In this document: piece after piece, positions 32,364-42,566 of the stretch | How positions within the stretch are numbered: position 1 is the first letter of the stretch | Layout of the letters: the number at the start of each line of letters is the position of its first letter | Assembly (NCBI RefSeq): GCF_015767435.1 | Contig: NZ_JADWOV010000319.1 | Location: 1 to 64,000 of the forward strand | Length of the DNA stretch: 64,000 bases | Origin: Polaribacter sp. BAL334 | GTDB taxonomy: Bacteria; Bacteroidota; Bacteroidia; Flavobacteriales; Flavobacteriaceae | Direction of reading: 5' to 3' | The notes under the pieces: generated by a model | The model's database searches: none | What the model saw: the letters and a program-made list of their open reading frames with translations, nothing else | Told to the model about the DNA's origin: nothing | Translations under genes and position numbers: made by a program

Positions 32364-32652
32364 AATGCTCGTTTTCTTTTTTTAATCGTTGAAATCTATT
32401 TTCATAAATGGAAAAAAGTAAAAAATAGGAAACTAAAAAATACAACACAAAAGATGTTGTGAATACGAAAAGTGTTGAATTTGAAAATATATTTTTTGAT
32501 TTTTGAAGAAAAAAACTAAAGATAAGTGAGAAAAAAAATGAGTAATACAAACTTTCAATCAAACAAAACCGAACTTTATTGAGTCTTTTTTTTGACCAAT
32601 TTTTTATGAATTGAGCTGTCTTTTTTTGATAAAATTCAGTTGATTTGGACAT
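32353..32652 (-). CDS. small unknown membrane protein
   Basis: The 99-residue protein has a basic N-terminus (KKTAQFIKNWSKKRLNKVRF), two membrane helices (about 36-56 and 66-88) and a charged C-terminus. No domain is recognised. It lies 3 nt after the DUF1573 lipoprotein gene and overlaps the next membrane gene, so it is co-transcribed. A possible role is a small accessory subunit of the synthase complex, similar in size and topology to PgaD; this is inference. Confidence 0.7.
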   Translation of the reverse strand: MSKSTEFYQKKTAQFIKNWSKKRLNKVRFCLIESLYYSFFFSLIFSFFLQKSKNIFSNSTLFVFTTSFVLYFLVSYFLLFSIYENRFQRLKKENEHFDF

Positions 32653-32655
32653 TAT

Positions 32656-33180
32656 TTACCTTACAGTTTTTGTAAAATCCACATAATATCCTTGCTGAGT
32701 CAAATCACCATCCACTTCTCCTGCCAATTTTTCTTTGCGTCTTTCCATGTAAATCTCTTCATAATCCTGGGTATAATGAGGAGAAGTAACCACATTTAAG
32801 TCAAACTTTATAGTTGTAAAAATATCTTTTTCAGTATTTGCAATAATGGTAATATAAAACTCTACATAGCCAATATTTTTAGCACTATCATAATCTAAGG
32901 TGATAAATCCAAAGTCATCTTGTCCAATGGAACCTGTAGGAAAATCAACTTCAATACAACCACAAGAAGCTTGTACTTCATAAATGATTAAAGGTTCTAC
33001 ACCTCTGTTATAAAACTTATAAGCTACATTTAATTCAGAACCTCGAAGAATTGGATAGTAATGACGCTCAGGATCTTCTATTTCCATTTTAGTCCTTTTT
33101 ACGTTCTCCAAACTAGGTTTTCTAAATTCGCAAGAACTTAGAATTGAGATTAGCGATATGAATAAAAATACTTTTTTCAT
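32656..33180 (-). CDS. DUF1573-domain lipoprotein
   Basis: The 174-residue protein has a lipoprotein signal peptide ending at LSSC near residue 17. The DUF1573 fold is shown by YKFYNRGVEPLIIYEVQASCGCIEVDFP, with the conserved SCGC motif and the following GFITLDYDS. DUF1573 is an Ig-like periplasmic domain of unknown role, abundant in Bacteroidota. The longer open frame starts at TTG; the ATG at 33180 puts the signal peptide at the N-terminus. It directly follows the DUF4838 gene. Confidence 0.85.
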   Translation of the reverse strand: MKKVFLFISLISILSSCEFRKPSLENVKRTKMEIEDPERHYYPILRGSELNVAYKFYNRGVEPLIIYEVQASCGCIEVDFPTGSIGQDDFGFITLDYDSAKNIGYVEFYITIIANTEKDIFTTIKFDLNVVTSPHYTQDYEEIYMERRKEKLAGEVDGDLTQQGYYVDFTKTVR

Positions 33181-33202
33181 AAGTGTAAATTTAATCAATT
33201 TT

Positions 33203-35386
33203 TTAATTAAAAATTATTTCATCACAAGCCAATGCATTTTTTCCAGAAATTTCGGCTCTTTTTATTACTATTTTGAAATATTCTGGAAGTGGAAGTTTGT
33301 CATATTCTGTTGGTAAATCAATAGAAATCTCTTTAGTGTTCAACACATCTTCATTTGCAGGAACACTTATTTTTTTCAATAATTTATTATTCATATCCAC
33401 TAATTCAATAAAACTAGGGTAATAAATTTTATGTTTTTTGTCCTGTAAAAATGAAAATGTAATTCTTTTAGCTTTAGAAATAGAACTTTTTTCAATTTCT
33501 AAAATAAGATTATCTGTAGAACTCAAATGCCAATTCGTATTGTAATCTTTCAAACCAAAAGTTCCATCATTTAAGACTTTAAAATTTCTGTAATCTTCAT
33601 CCATGTTTGACAGTACTTTGAATGATTTTTTATAGAAATAATGTTTTCTTTTATGATATCTAAAAATAGTTTGTCTCCAACTATTGATATATTCTTCTAA
33701 TGTATATTTTACTTCATTATAGGTTTTAATATCAGCTGATTTACTGTAAATTAGGAGTTTATCTAGTAAAGTTCCAATTTCGTTTTTTACAATGATTTCA
33801 TCATTCCCATCCAATGTTGCAAAACCATATTCGCTAAATCCAGCATCTCTCATGATTTCTAATTTTAGAAACGTAAAAGCTGTTGCTAACTTTAAAAAAT
33901 CTTTATCATACTTGTTGTTTTGAGTATGAGTATCAAATTCTTTATAGAAACTATAAAAAACTTTAGGGTCTAAATATTTATTTACTGATTTATTAATGCC
34001 ACTATAAATGCTCAATTCTTTTTTACTAGTGTAAAAACTACTTTCTGTAAACAAGTAGTAATTTGTTAAAATTTCAGCTAATTTTGGTGGATATTTTGAT
34101 GTAAAGTACTTTTTGATTTCAGTGTCTAAATGGATACTTGTATCCCAAAGTAAATTCGCAATAATAGTAGCTTTCAAATCTTGAAACGTGCTGTAATTGT
34201 ATTCACTTCCATGCATGAAAACCCCGTTTACACCCAATTTTTTATACAATTTTAGATTGTCTTGAGTAAGCATCAAAGAAGGATAGATATCAAAATAATT
34301 ATCAAAATTTACTACATAATCCCAAATAAATAGATTTTTAACATAGTTTCTCCATTTTTTGACATCACTTTCAAATTTTTGAAAATTTTTACTTCGTTCA
34401 ATAGGAATTCCTTTTTGAATATTGATGGTACTATAAAAAACACCTAAATTGTCTGATGCTTTGAACTTTGGAACTTCTCTTACGCTATTATATGCTGCTG
34501 TAAAAAATAACAATTTTGGATAATTTTTAGCTAGTTTATTCATAAATGTAAAAACAGCAGGAGAGGCATCTTTGGTAGTATTGCCAACAGCTTTACAAGT
34601 ACTACAGGTACACACCATTTCGTTATCGTTAGGCAAAATCATGAATTTTTTCAACGCAGTGTCATTTTCATGAATGTCTCTTATTTTTTTGTTTACAAAT
34701 TCAAAAAAGTGCTCACTTGTAAAACAAAATTGCTCTTCATTTCTTTCCTTATCAACTTCTGCAAAAATGGTTTCTGGAAGTTGAGATCCTTTGATGAGTT
34801 TTGGTAAATTGTGTCCCCAAAGTCCCCATTCTAATTCCAAGTAATTTGTTTTGTTCCAAGTTCTAAAATCAGCATCAAAATTAGGAGAAAAATAAGGTTC
34901 TCTGTATTCAAAATCAGGAGTTGAACAAAGGCTTAACTCATTTGGAATCATTACTTCATTTTGAATCTCATCTTGTAAACTTTGATTTATTTTTTCAGTA
35001 AAACTCAAAGAAGTAAATTTTTTAAAAAACTCTTGAATGGCAAAAGCTAAGTTTTCATTGGAAGAGCCTTGAATTATAATATTTTTATCTTTATTATAAA
35101 TACAATAGCTGTCTTTTTGAGTTGGATTGACACTTAAAAGTATATAAGAATAATTTTTATTCAATCCATTACTTCTCTCTACAATTAATGTTTCTTGAGT
35201 TAAAAGTTTGAAGTTTTTTACGAATTCACCAGCAGCTTGTGTAGTTTGAGCATCAGCATTTAAAGGAATAGAAATTCTAGGAATTATTTTTTTTTCACTT
35301 GAATAAAAAGTGAATTCATTTTTATCCTGAGCACAAGAATTAATGATAGAAAAAAATATAAAAAGGTATAAATATTTCTGGAACAT
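33203..35386 (-). CDS. DUF4838-domain lipoprotein, probable glycan-processing enzyme
   Basis: The 727-residue protein has a lipoprotein signal (SIINSC, Cys18). An N-terminal region (about 30-130) resembles the alpha/beta domain found before many glycosidase barrels (TQAAGEFVKNFKLLT). The DUF4838 region follows, with MVCTCSTCKAVGNTTKD and FVYFFTAAYN-like barrel strands. DUF4838 is regarded as a TIM-barrel glycoside-hydrolase-like domain. In this operon it takes the position that PgaB, a lipoprotein polymer-modifying hydrolase, has in the Pga system. The substrate is unknown. Confidence 0.82.
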   Translation of the reverse strand: MFQKYLYLFIFFSIINSCAQDKNEFTFYSSEKKIIPRISIPLNADAQTTQAAGEFVKNFKLLTQETLIVERSNGLNKNYSYILLSVNPTQKDSYCIYNKDKNIIIQGSSNENLAFAIQEFFKKFTSLSFTEKINQSLQDEIQNEVMIPNELSLCSTPDFEYREPYFSPNFDADFRTWNKTNYLELEWGLWGHNLPKLIKGSQLPETIFAEVDKERNEEQFCFTSEHFFEFVNKKIRDIHENDTALKKFMILPNDNEMVCTCSTCKAVGNTTKDASPAVFTFMNKLAKNYPKLLFFTAAYNSVREVPKFKASDNLGVFYSTINIQKGIPIERSKNFQKFESDVKKWRNYVKNLFIWDYVVNFDNYFDIYPSLMLTQDNLKLYKKLGVNGVFMHGSEYNYSTFQDLKATIIANLLWDTSIHLDTEIKKYFTSKYPPKLAEILTNYYLFTESSFYTSKKELSIYSGINKSVNKYLDPKVFYSFYKEFDTHTQNNKYDKDFLKLATAFTFLKLEIMRDAGFSEYGFATLDGNDEIIVKNEIGTLLDKLLIYSKSADIKTYNEVKYTLEEYINSWRQTIFRYHKRKHYFYKKSFKVLSNMDEDYRNFKVLNDGTFGLKDYNTNWHLSSTDNLILEIEKSSISKAKRITFSFLQDKKHKIYYPSFIELVDMNNKLLKKISVPANEDVLNTKEISIDLPTEYDKLPLPEYFKIVIKRAEISGKNALACDEIIFN

Positions 35387-35413
35387 ATATCTAAAAGATG
35401 ATTGAAACTTTTT

Positions 35414-38293
35414 CTAAAATTTAGTGATGATTGTAAAAGCCAAATTGTATTGATTTATGAATGCAAATGTACCCTCTGAAAATGTATTACTTTGGAAATT
35501 TGTCCATGTTCCATCAACAGCTAAAACAGTTCTTGGAGAAATATTATAATGATACCCAGCACCAACAGAAACATTTGAGAAATTTAAAAATACGGCTTGT
35601 CCTTCAGGTAATTGATTGTCAAAAGGAGCACTACCACCAGAAATTGTTACAGTAACTTTATCTTGCCTTGTATTTACATTTATTCTTGCTTGACCCATTA
35701 AATTAAAGTAGAAAAATTCACTATCTGTCATCAGATTTAACTTAGATGACACAACTATATCTTGCCAACTTCTTCCTCCTCCAAGAAGTAATGAAATAAA
35801 GTTTGTATCATCTTGCAGTCTTGAAAATCGTAAACCAGCTTGAGCATCATATCCTTTTTTAAATTCTTTGTATGCATTTCCGTAAAGAATAAATTTTGGA
35901 AAGAATTTAGTTCCTACTAATACTCCTACATCAGCATACATTGTTTTATTTAAAATTCTTGAGAAATTTATCCCAGGTTGAACTCCAACACCAAGTCTTC
36001 TTGCTGCATAATTTAATACACCACCATAGGTATTTTTTTCATATTTACGATTGAATGATAAGCCTGCAAGTGATGTGCTGAAAGGCAAAGAATCTGAAGT
36101 TGCTTTTGCATAAGTGATACCAACAATGTTTCTTAATTGCTCAGCTCTTAAAGTTTCTAGAGCAATATTCCATTCTTGTTTTTCATAAGGATTGTCAATT
36201 TCTCTATACTTTTGATAATAATACGCAGAATCGTATTCTTTCATCAACTCAAAAACAACTCCCTTTTTGTATCGTAAAAAATTATCATTAGGCGTTTTTT
36301 TCAATTTTTTGTTTATAAACTCAAGAGCCTCTTCATTTGGTTTATTGGTGATGTATAAATTAATCAAACGTTGCATAGATCCATCATCTTTTGGATTCAG
36401 AAAATATGCAGAATCATAACTTTTAATAGCTTCATCTGCTAAGCCTTCATCTTCGAAATTTTTTCCTTTAAAAAATAAAACTTCTGCTAGTGCATCTTTT
36501 ATTTTTCGGTCATAAATGTATACTTTCTTCAAAGAGTCTAAGATTGCGACAGATTTGTCATAATCTTTGTTAAGCGTATACATGTTAGAAAGTTTAAGTT
36601 TGAAATTTTTATTTCCAGGATAAAAACTCAATGCACTTAAACTGTAATTGATTCCTTTTTGATAATCAGGAATTGCTGAGGATGCATTAATAGCAATATC
36701 TAACAATGTTTTATTGTTGTTTTGTCTTGTCAACCCATCTTCTACAATTGGTAAAACTTGCTGAAATTTTTCTTCACGCATTAAGAAAGTTGCATATTCT
36801 TCAACTTGACTAACGTACAAATCTGTGTATTTTTTTTCTAAAGGATATTTAGCTTCTAAATCTCTGGTGATGGTAAGTGCATCATCAAACATTTGCATTT
36901 TTTGGTATAATGTTGATTTTCTTACTAAATAATCTGGATTTTCTGGATCAAGTTGAATCAATTTATCAATTTGGTCAGTTGCTTCATCAAATTTTTCTTG
37001 CTCAAGAAGAATACTATAAATTTGTTGTTCAGCTTCTTTAGTGAAATCAGGAGAAGAAACCAAGTCATTTAAAATAGGCAATGCTTTGTCATATTGTTTT
37101 CCTACTATATAATCTTTTGCGGTATCATACATTAATTTGTTGTAAGCGTAAGTAATATCAACGTCATCAGGAAACTTTTCGTGAAGATTTAAAACCGCTT
37201 TGTTATAATTTTCAATATCTAATGTAGCTTTATATAACTGCATTTGTTTGATGAGATACTTTTTATTATCAGGATTTCTGGCTAATACTTTTTTAAGGAA
37301 ATATTCTGCATCAATGTAATAACCTTTCCCCATTGCAGTATTAATAACAATGTCCATAGCTTCACCACCTCCACCTTCTTCAGCTAATTTTTTATATACG
37401 GTATAACTGTCATAATATTGACTAAAAACAGCAGCCTCTTGCATTACATAAGGAAGCGTTTTCGAGAATATTGTTGGGAACATTGATCTTCTTTTTTCTA
37501 GACTTTTAATGTATGTAATTGCTTCTCCATGTCTTCCTAATTCTACAAGTAATCCAATTTTTTTCTCCACCAAACTTAAATCATCAGGAAGTTCTTGCAA
37601 TGCTCTTTCTGTAAATTGAAGCGCATTTTCTTTACTACCTTTCATCATTTCATTATTGATGATTCCCTGATAAGCTTCTCTATTTGTAGGATTATTGTCG
37701 ATAATGGTTTTATAAATTTGATTTGCTTCGTCGTATTTTTTATTTTGAATGGCTTTATTTCCATCTCCAATCATTACATCATTGTATGCTTTACCAATTT
37801 CGGTATCATTTGGATAAATTTGATACAATCTTTTCAAGGCTCTTTCTGCTTCTTGAAAATTACCCATTTGTTTATAAATATTGATTTTTTTTAACCACCA
37901 ACCTCTACTATATGGCGTGATTTCCAATAATTCATTTACAAAACAAATGGCATCAGAATATCTTTTAGTAGTTTCTTCAAGGTTTACAAGATATTGTAAA
38001 ACATCAATATCTTTTCTTCTCCTATCATACACTTGCTTTAAAACATATCTAGCAGTATCATACTTACCAAGTTGAAGGTTAGATCGTCCTAGTAAAATTT
38101 TTAAATCTAAGTCATTTGGAGAAATTTGTAAACCTCTCCAACTCATTTTTGCGGCTTTGGCAAAATTATTTTCTTCAATATTTTTTTTTGCTTCTTCAAA
38201 ATATAAATCCGAAGAATCATATATCTGTGAATATATATTTAGTTGCGAAAAAATCATCACAACAAAAATGCATATTAACTTGTTTATTTTCAT
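35414..38293 (-). CDS. TPR protein with C-terminal YaiO-type outer-membrane barrel
   Basis: The 959-residue protein has a signal peptide (to about residue 22), around a dozen or more TPR repeats (about 30-690; e.g. NFAKAAKMSWRGLQISPNDL, KYDEANQIYKTIIDNNPTN) and a C-terminal beta-barrel (about 715-959) ending in aromatic F. The barrel starts near YAKATSDSLPFSTSLAGLSF, as in YaiO-family proteins. TPR-barrel fusions such as PgaA and BcsC export polysaccharide through the outer membrane. Its position after a processive GT2 gene supports that role. Confidence 0.88.
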   Translation of the reverse strand: MKINKLICIFVVMIFSQLNIYSQIYDSSDLYFEEAKKNIEENNFAKAAKMSWRGLQISPNDLDLKILLGRSNLQLGKYDTARYVLKQVYDRRRKDIDVLQYLVNLEETTKRYSDAICFVNELLEITPYSRGWWLKKINIYKQMGNFQEAERALKRLYQIYPNDTEIGKAYNDVMIGDGNKAIQNKKYDEANQIYKTIIDNNPTNREAYQGIINNEMMKGSKENALQFTERALQELPDDLSLVEKKIGLLVELGRHGEAITYIKSLEKRRSMFPTIFSKTLPYVMQEAAVFSQYYDSYTVYKKLAEEGGGGEAMDIVINTAMGKGYYIDAEYFLKKVLARNPDNKKYLIKQMQLYKATLDIENYNKAVLNLHEKFPDDVDITYAYNKLMYDTAKDYIVGKQYDKALPILNDLVSSPDFTKEAEQQIYSILLEQEKFDEATDQIDKLIQLDPENPDYLVRKSTLYQKMQMFDDALTITRDLEAKYPLEKKYTDLYVSQVEEYATFLMREEKFQQVLPIVEDGLTRQNNNKTLLDIAINASSAIPDYQKGINYSLSALSFYPGNKNFKLKLSNMYTLNKDYDKSVAILDSLKKVYIYDRKIKDALAEVLFFKGKNFEDEGLADEAIKSYDSAYFLNPKDDGSMQRLINLYITNKPNEEALEFINKKLKKTPNDNFLRYKKGVVFELMKEYDSAYYYQKYREIDNPYEKQEWNIALETLRAEQLRNIVGITYAKATSDSLPFSTSLAGLSFNRKYEKNTYGGVLNYAARRLGVGVQPGINFSRILNKTMYADVGVLVGTKFFPKFILYGNAYKEFKKGYDAQAGLRFSRLQDDTNFISLLLGGGRSWQDIVVSSKLNLMTDSEFFYFNLMGQARINVNTRQDKVTVTISGGSAPFDNQLPEGQAVFLNFSNVSVGAGYHYNISPRTVLAVDGTWTNFQSNTFSEGTFAFINQYNLAFTIITKF

Positions 38294-38309
38294 GGTCTTT
38301 TAGGGTAGT

Positions 38310-39866
38310 TTATGTTTTTATTTGTTCTACTTCACCAGATAATTTCTTTTCTTTCAATCTGTCTAAAATATTCGATTTTTTCTGATTATTTTCATTTCCA
38401 GAAGAGCTTGAATCATTTGAATTTGAATCACTTTTCTCAGAGCCCTCCTCTTTTTTCTCATTTTCAAATCCTTGTCTTGTCATTGTTCCCCAAGCTAATT
38501 CTCGCGATGTGATAAAACTATAATATCCTTTTAACGAGAAAAACATAATCATTGGGTGATATAAAATGGGCTCAATAAATGCGGTTAAAAACAATGATAA
38601 TACTTCTCTTGTGGTGTTGTAATACTTAAACGTCATTTGATCCCAAATAATTACAACTGAAGAAATCATAATCGCAAAAGTGTATGAATATAACAAAATA
38701 AGTGGGGCAAAACTCCAATTAATATAACCGTACAAGAATAAAAATATTGTAAAAAGTATTCCAAAAGCTTCAATTATTGGTGCTAAAAACTCAAAAATGA
38801 AGATATATGGAAACGTAATTAATCCCAATCTTTTATAATTGGGATTAAATAGAATTTTACGGTGATCCGTAAACATTTGAAACAAACCTGAAGCCCATCT
38901 TGTTCTTTGCCTACTTAAAATTTTAATGTTAGGAGGCCCTTCTGTCCAACAACAGGAGAGAGGAATATATCCAATTTTATAAGCAAGCCTGTTGTTCATC
39001 ATATGCGCAGCCATTCGCGTCAGCATATCCATGTCTTCAGCATGAGAATCTGCTCCATAACCACCAGCTTTGATGGCAATTTCTTTATCAAACATTCCTA
39101 AGCCTCCTGAAACATTTGGTACGCAGTTTATTAATTCCCAACCCATTTTTCCTAATAAATAAGAACGAATATATTCTAATTCTTGAAAACGTGGAATCAA
39201 CGCTTTTGGAGGTCTTACTCTTGTGATAATTCCTTCTTCAATCTCACAGTTATTTGACATTCGCAATGTTGCACCAACTGCAATAACTCGTACTTTCGAG
39301 TTTAAAATTGGCTTAATCATTTTAGTCAATGTATTTCTTGCCAAAATACAATCTACATCTGTGTTTAAATAATATGGAAATACAGAAGCATTTAGTCCAG
39401 CATTGAAAGCATCTGCTTTTGTTCCCCCATTTTCTTTATCAATTACAGTTAAAATTTCGTATTTCGGATTTTGAGATTTGAAAGTTCTTTTGTAAGGTTT
39501 TGTTTTAATTTTTTCTACATAAGCGAATGGAGCTTCTACCAGATCAAATTCTTTTATGAGTAATTCAAGAGTTTTATCTTTACTTCCATCATTCACAATA
39601 ATTACTTCAAAAATGGGGTAGTTCAATGTTAAAAGTGATTTTACATTTACGATAATTGTTTTTTCTTCGTTATATGCAGGTGCAATTACAGAAATACCTG
39701 GGGCTAAATTAGAGCTCAGTAATTCTTCATCATCAATATCCGTGTTGTAGCTTTTATAGTTATTTATAGCAATGAAAGAAAATATAGCTAGAACCATGTA
39801 ACTCAAAATTAGTGAGGTTGCATAGAAAAAAATAAAATATTCGTAAACTTTTACAAAAAACTCCAT
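38310..39866 (-). CDS. processive family 2 glycosyltransferase (polysaccharide synthase)
   Basis: The 518-residue inner-membrane protein has one N-terminal helix (about 12-34), a cytoplasmic GT-A domain and three or four C-terminal helices (about 350-460). Catalytic motifs are complete: APAYNEEKTI, VNDGSKD, LNTDVDC, HAEDMDML and the QRTRW processivity motif. A Ser/Asn/Glu-rich tail of about 60 residues follows. It probably polymerises a beta-linked sugar and moves it across the inner membrane, like PgaC or BcsA. The sugar cannot be told. It starts one base after the HEAT-protein stop. Confidence 0.9.
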   Translation of the reverse strand: MEFFVKVYEYFIFFYATSLILSYMVLAIFSFIAINNYKSYNTDIDDEELLSSNLAPGISVIAPAYNEEKTIIVNVKSLLTLNYPIFEVIIVNDGSKDKTLELLIKEFDLVEAPFAYVEKIKTKPYKRTFKSQNPKYEILTVIDKENGGTKADAFNAGLNASVFPYYLNTDVDCILARNTLTKMIKPILNSKVRVIAVGATLRMSNNCEIEEGIITRVRPPKALIPRFQELEYIRSYLLGKMGWELINCVPNVSGGLGMFDKEIAIKAGGYGADSHAEDMDMLTRMAAHMMNNRLAYKIGYIPLSCCWTEGPPNIKILSRQRTRWASGLFQMFTDHRKILFNPNYKRLGLITFPYIFIFEFLAPIIEAFGILFTIFLFLYGYINWSFAPLILLYSYTFAIMISSVVIIWDQMTFKYYNTTREVLSLFLTAFIEPILYHPMIMFFSLKGYYSFITSRELAWGTMTRQGFENEKKEEGSEKSDSNSNDSSSSGNENNQKKSNILDRLKEKKLSGEVEQIKT

Positions 39867-40994
39867 TTATTTGTACTTGATCAGTGGGGTTTCAATATGT
39901 TTCAAAATAGTAAGGTCAAAACCTTTTAAAGAATTTTTTAAATTCTGAAAAGCGATTTTCCCCTCATAACTATAATTTAAAATTGCTTCTGCAATAATCT
40001 TTTTTGTATCAATATTGTTTGTTTCACTAAAAATTTCTTGTAAAAATTTCAGTGATTTTCCGGTATTAAATTTTTTGATAGTTTTTACAATTGCAACCTG
40101 ACAAACTTCAGGTTCTGTATAATATCTATCAATTAGTGTTTGTTCTGTGTCTTTAATCCCTAATTCTCCTAACGTTAAAATTGCTTCAGCTCTTACTTTT
40201 GCGTTATCATCTTCAAGTTTTTCAAGTAAAATTTCATCAATCCCTTTTTGTTTAAAATATCCTACCATTTTAATCAAAAAGATTACCAAAGAGTCATTTT
40301 TTGAGTAGTTAATCCATTTTCCTAAACCCTCTAGATTTCCCCTTTGGCTTTGTAATTTTAAATATTGCATCAATTCTATTTCATCCCATTTCGTTAATGA
40401 TGTATCATATTCATCAAAAAAACGGTAAGGGTCATTGGAACTTAATGCTAAATATGAATTACGAGCCTCTGTTCTTATTTGTGAATTTCTACTATATGCA
40501 TGCGTCAACACTTTTGAATCAAATTTATTCAAATTTAATACAAAAGCTTCTTGAAATGCATCCATTTTTTCACTATTTGACCTTGAGTCAAATTTTGCCT
40601 CTAAATGCTCAATAATTCCTAAAGATTTTATGATATGATTATAGTGGTCAGATTTTCTATTTTCGTTTTTAAATCCAACCAAAACATCAACAGCATAATC
40701 TAAAGATTCTCTATTTACCTCACCAACAATTTCTTTGAAACGCTCAAAAAATTCAACCTCGTCATATTTTTCATTTTCAAAAAGCACCTCCTCAAATAAT
40801 TTTTTGATTTCGGGTAATTTTTCTTTCAAAAATCGTTGAATTTTGTTGTGTTTTTTTCTAATTGTATAAATTGTTATTACAAGAGCAATTGATGCAATGA
40901 TGAAAAACATCGTTAAAACGATGGTGATTTGAATGATAAGAGGGAACGTTTTTATCTTATAAACAAAAGATAGTAGCCACTCAACAAAACCCAT
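39867..40994 (-). CDS. HEAT-repeat membrane protein
   Basis: The 375-residue protein has one membrane helix (about 20-43) followed by a cytoplasmic all-helical domain. HEAT repeats are clear near LEDDNAKVRAEAILTLGELG and in the flanking helices. HEAT arrays are protein-binding scaffolds. As first gene of the operon, next to the synthase, it may anchor or regulate the synthase complex. I know no named homologue in Pga or Bcs systems. Confidence 0.82.
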   Translation of the reverse strand: MGFVEWLLSFVYKIKTFPLIIQITIVLTMFFIIASIALVITIYTIRKKHNKIQRFLKEKLPEIKKLFEEVLFENEKYDEVEFFERFKEIVGEVNRESLDYAVDVLVGFKNENRKSDHYNHIIKSLGIIEHLEAKFDSRSNSEKMDAFQEAFVLNLNKFDSKVLTHAYSRNSQIRTEARNSYLALSSNDPYRFFDEYDTSLTKWDEIELMQYLKLQSQRGNLEGLGKWINYSKNDSLVIFLIKMVGYFKQKGIDEILLEKLEDDNAKVRAEAILTLGELGIKDTEQTLIDRYYTEPEVCQVAIVKTIKKFNTGKSLKFLQEIFSETNNIDTKKIIAEAILNYSYEGKIAFQNLKNSLKGFDLTILKHIETPLIKYK

Positions 40995-41061
40995 TTATTA
41001 TATTTTATATTAACTATTTAAATATCGCTTAAATGAGGGAAATTTATGCATAAAAACGCCA

Positions 41062-41091
41062 CAAATGTAATAAAATTTTCAGTAAAATCAA
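41062..41091 (-). promoter_or_regulatory. promoter of the HEAT-GT2-TPR operon
   Basis: Minus-strand TTG (41089-41091) and, 19 nt on, TACATTTG (41062-41069), an exact TAnnTTTG. The spacing is optimal for Bacteroidota. The predicted leader to the ATG at 40994 is about 60 nt. Confidence 0.7.
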
Positions 41092-41115
41092 CGATTTTAT
41101 ATTAATTACGTAAAA

Positions 41116-42504
41116 TCACAAATGAATCACTTCTCCATAGGCATCAGCTACTGCTTCCATTACAGCCTCACTCATTGTTGGGTGTGGATGAATAGCTTTT
41201 AAAACTTCATGACCTGTAGTTTCTAATTTTCTTCCTAAAACAGCTTCAGCAATCATATCTGTTACACCAGCGCCAATCATATGACAGCCTAACCATTCTC
41301 CATATTTTGCATCAAAAATTACTTTTACAAATCCATCTGGAGTTCCTGCAGCTTTTGCTTTTCCTGAGGCTGAGAAAGGGAATTTCCCAATTTTCAATTC
41401 ATATCCAGCTTCTTTTGCTTTTGCTTCTGTCAAACCAACTGAAGCGATTTCTGGAGTAGCATATGTACAACCAGGAATGTTTCCATAATCAATTGGTTCA
41501 GTGTGCAATCCTGCCATTTTTTCAACACATGTAATTCCTTCAGCAGATGCTACATGTGCTAATGCTGGACCTGGAACAACATCGCCAATGGCATAATATC
41601 CAGGAATATTTGTTTGATACCAATCGTTTACCAAAATTTTATCTCTATCAACGATGATTCCAACATCTTCCAAACCAATATTTTCGATATTTGTTTTAAT
41701 TCCAACTGCTGATAATAAAATATCCGCCTCTAAAACTTCTTCTCCTTTTTTCGTTTTTACATAGGCTTTTACACCTTCTCCAGAAGTATCAATAGATTCT
41801 ACTGATGAACTTGTCATGATTTTTATTCCTGCTTTTTTCATTGAACGTTCCATTTGTTTTGAAATATCTTCGTCTTCAATAGGAACGATATTTGGCATAA
41901 ATTCAACAATGGTGACTTCAGTTCCCATGGTATTGTAAAAATGAGCAAACTCAACACCAATAGCACCTGAACCAACAACTATCATTGATTTTGGTTGTTT
42001 TGGTAATGACATTGCTTTTCTATACTCAATCACTTTTATGCCATCTTGTGGAATGTTTGGTAATTCACGAGAACGTGCACCAGTAGCAATAATGATATTT
42101 TCTGCTGCATATTCTGTTACAGTTCCATCGGCTGCAGTTACATCTACTTTTTTTCCTGGTTTTATTTTTCCAAAGCCGTCAATGATGTCAATTTTATTTT
42201 TTTTCATCAAAAATTGAACTCCTTTGCTCATTCCATCAGCTACATTTCTGCTTCTTTTGATAACCGCTTCAAAATCTTTATCAATGGCTTCTGCTTTTAA
42301 TCCATATTCATCAACATGTTTTAAATAGTCATATACTTGCGCAGATTTTAACAATGCTTTTGTAGGTATACAACCCCAATTCAAACAAATTCCTCCCAAA
42401 CTTTCTTTTTCAACAATGGCAGTTTTAAAACCTAATTGTGATGCTCTAATTGCTGTTACATATCCTCCAGGACCACTTCCGATAATAATAATGTCGTAAT
42501 TCAT
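41116..42504 (-). CDS. lpdA: dihydrolipoyl dehydrogenase
   Basis: The 462-residue flavoprotein (E3 of the 2-oxoacid dehydrogenase complexes) reoxidises lipoamide with NAD+. FAD motif [12 protein letters not shown], redox pair Cys40/Cys45 in [16 protein letters not shown] motif [12 protein letters not shown] and the C-terminal His-Glu dyad in [14 protein letters not shown] are present. An upstream TAAATTTG (42544-42551) can serve as -7 element. Lipoyl synthase is also in this window, at 47561-48430. Confidence 0.96.
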   Translation of the reverse strand: MNYDIIIIGSGPGGYVTAIRASQLGFKTAIVEKESLGGICLNWGCIPTKALLKSAQVYDYLKHVDEYGLKAEAIDKDFEAVIKRSRNVADGMSKGVQFLMKKNKIDIIDGFGKIKPGKKVDVTAADGTVTEYAAENIIIATGARSRELPNIPQDGIKVIEYRKAMSLPKQPKSMIVVGSGAIGVEFAHFYNTMGTEVTIVEFMPNIVPIEDEDISKQMERSMKKAGIKIMTSSSVESIDTSGEGVKAYVKTKKGEEVLEADILLSAVGIKTNIENIGLEDVGIIVDRDKILVNDWYQTNIPGYYAIGDVVPGPALAHVASAEGITCVEKMAGLHTEPIDYGNIPGCTYATPEIASVGLTEAKAKEAGYELKIGKFPFSASGKAKAAGTPDGFVKVIFDAKYGEWLGCHMIGAGVTDMIAEAVLGRKLETTGHEVLKAIHPHPTMSEAVMEAVADAYGEVIHL

Positions 42505-42566
42505 AATAGTTTATTTTTGTAATGTTGGGTTTGTTTACGGTTGCAAATTTAATCAATAAAATCTTT

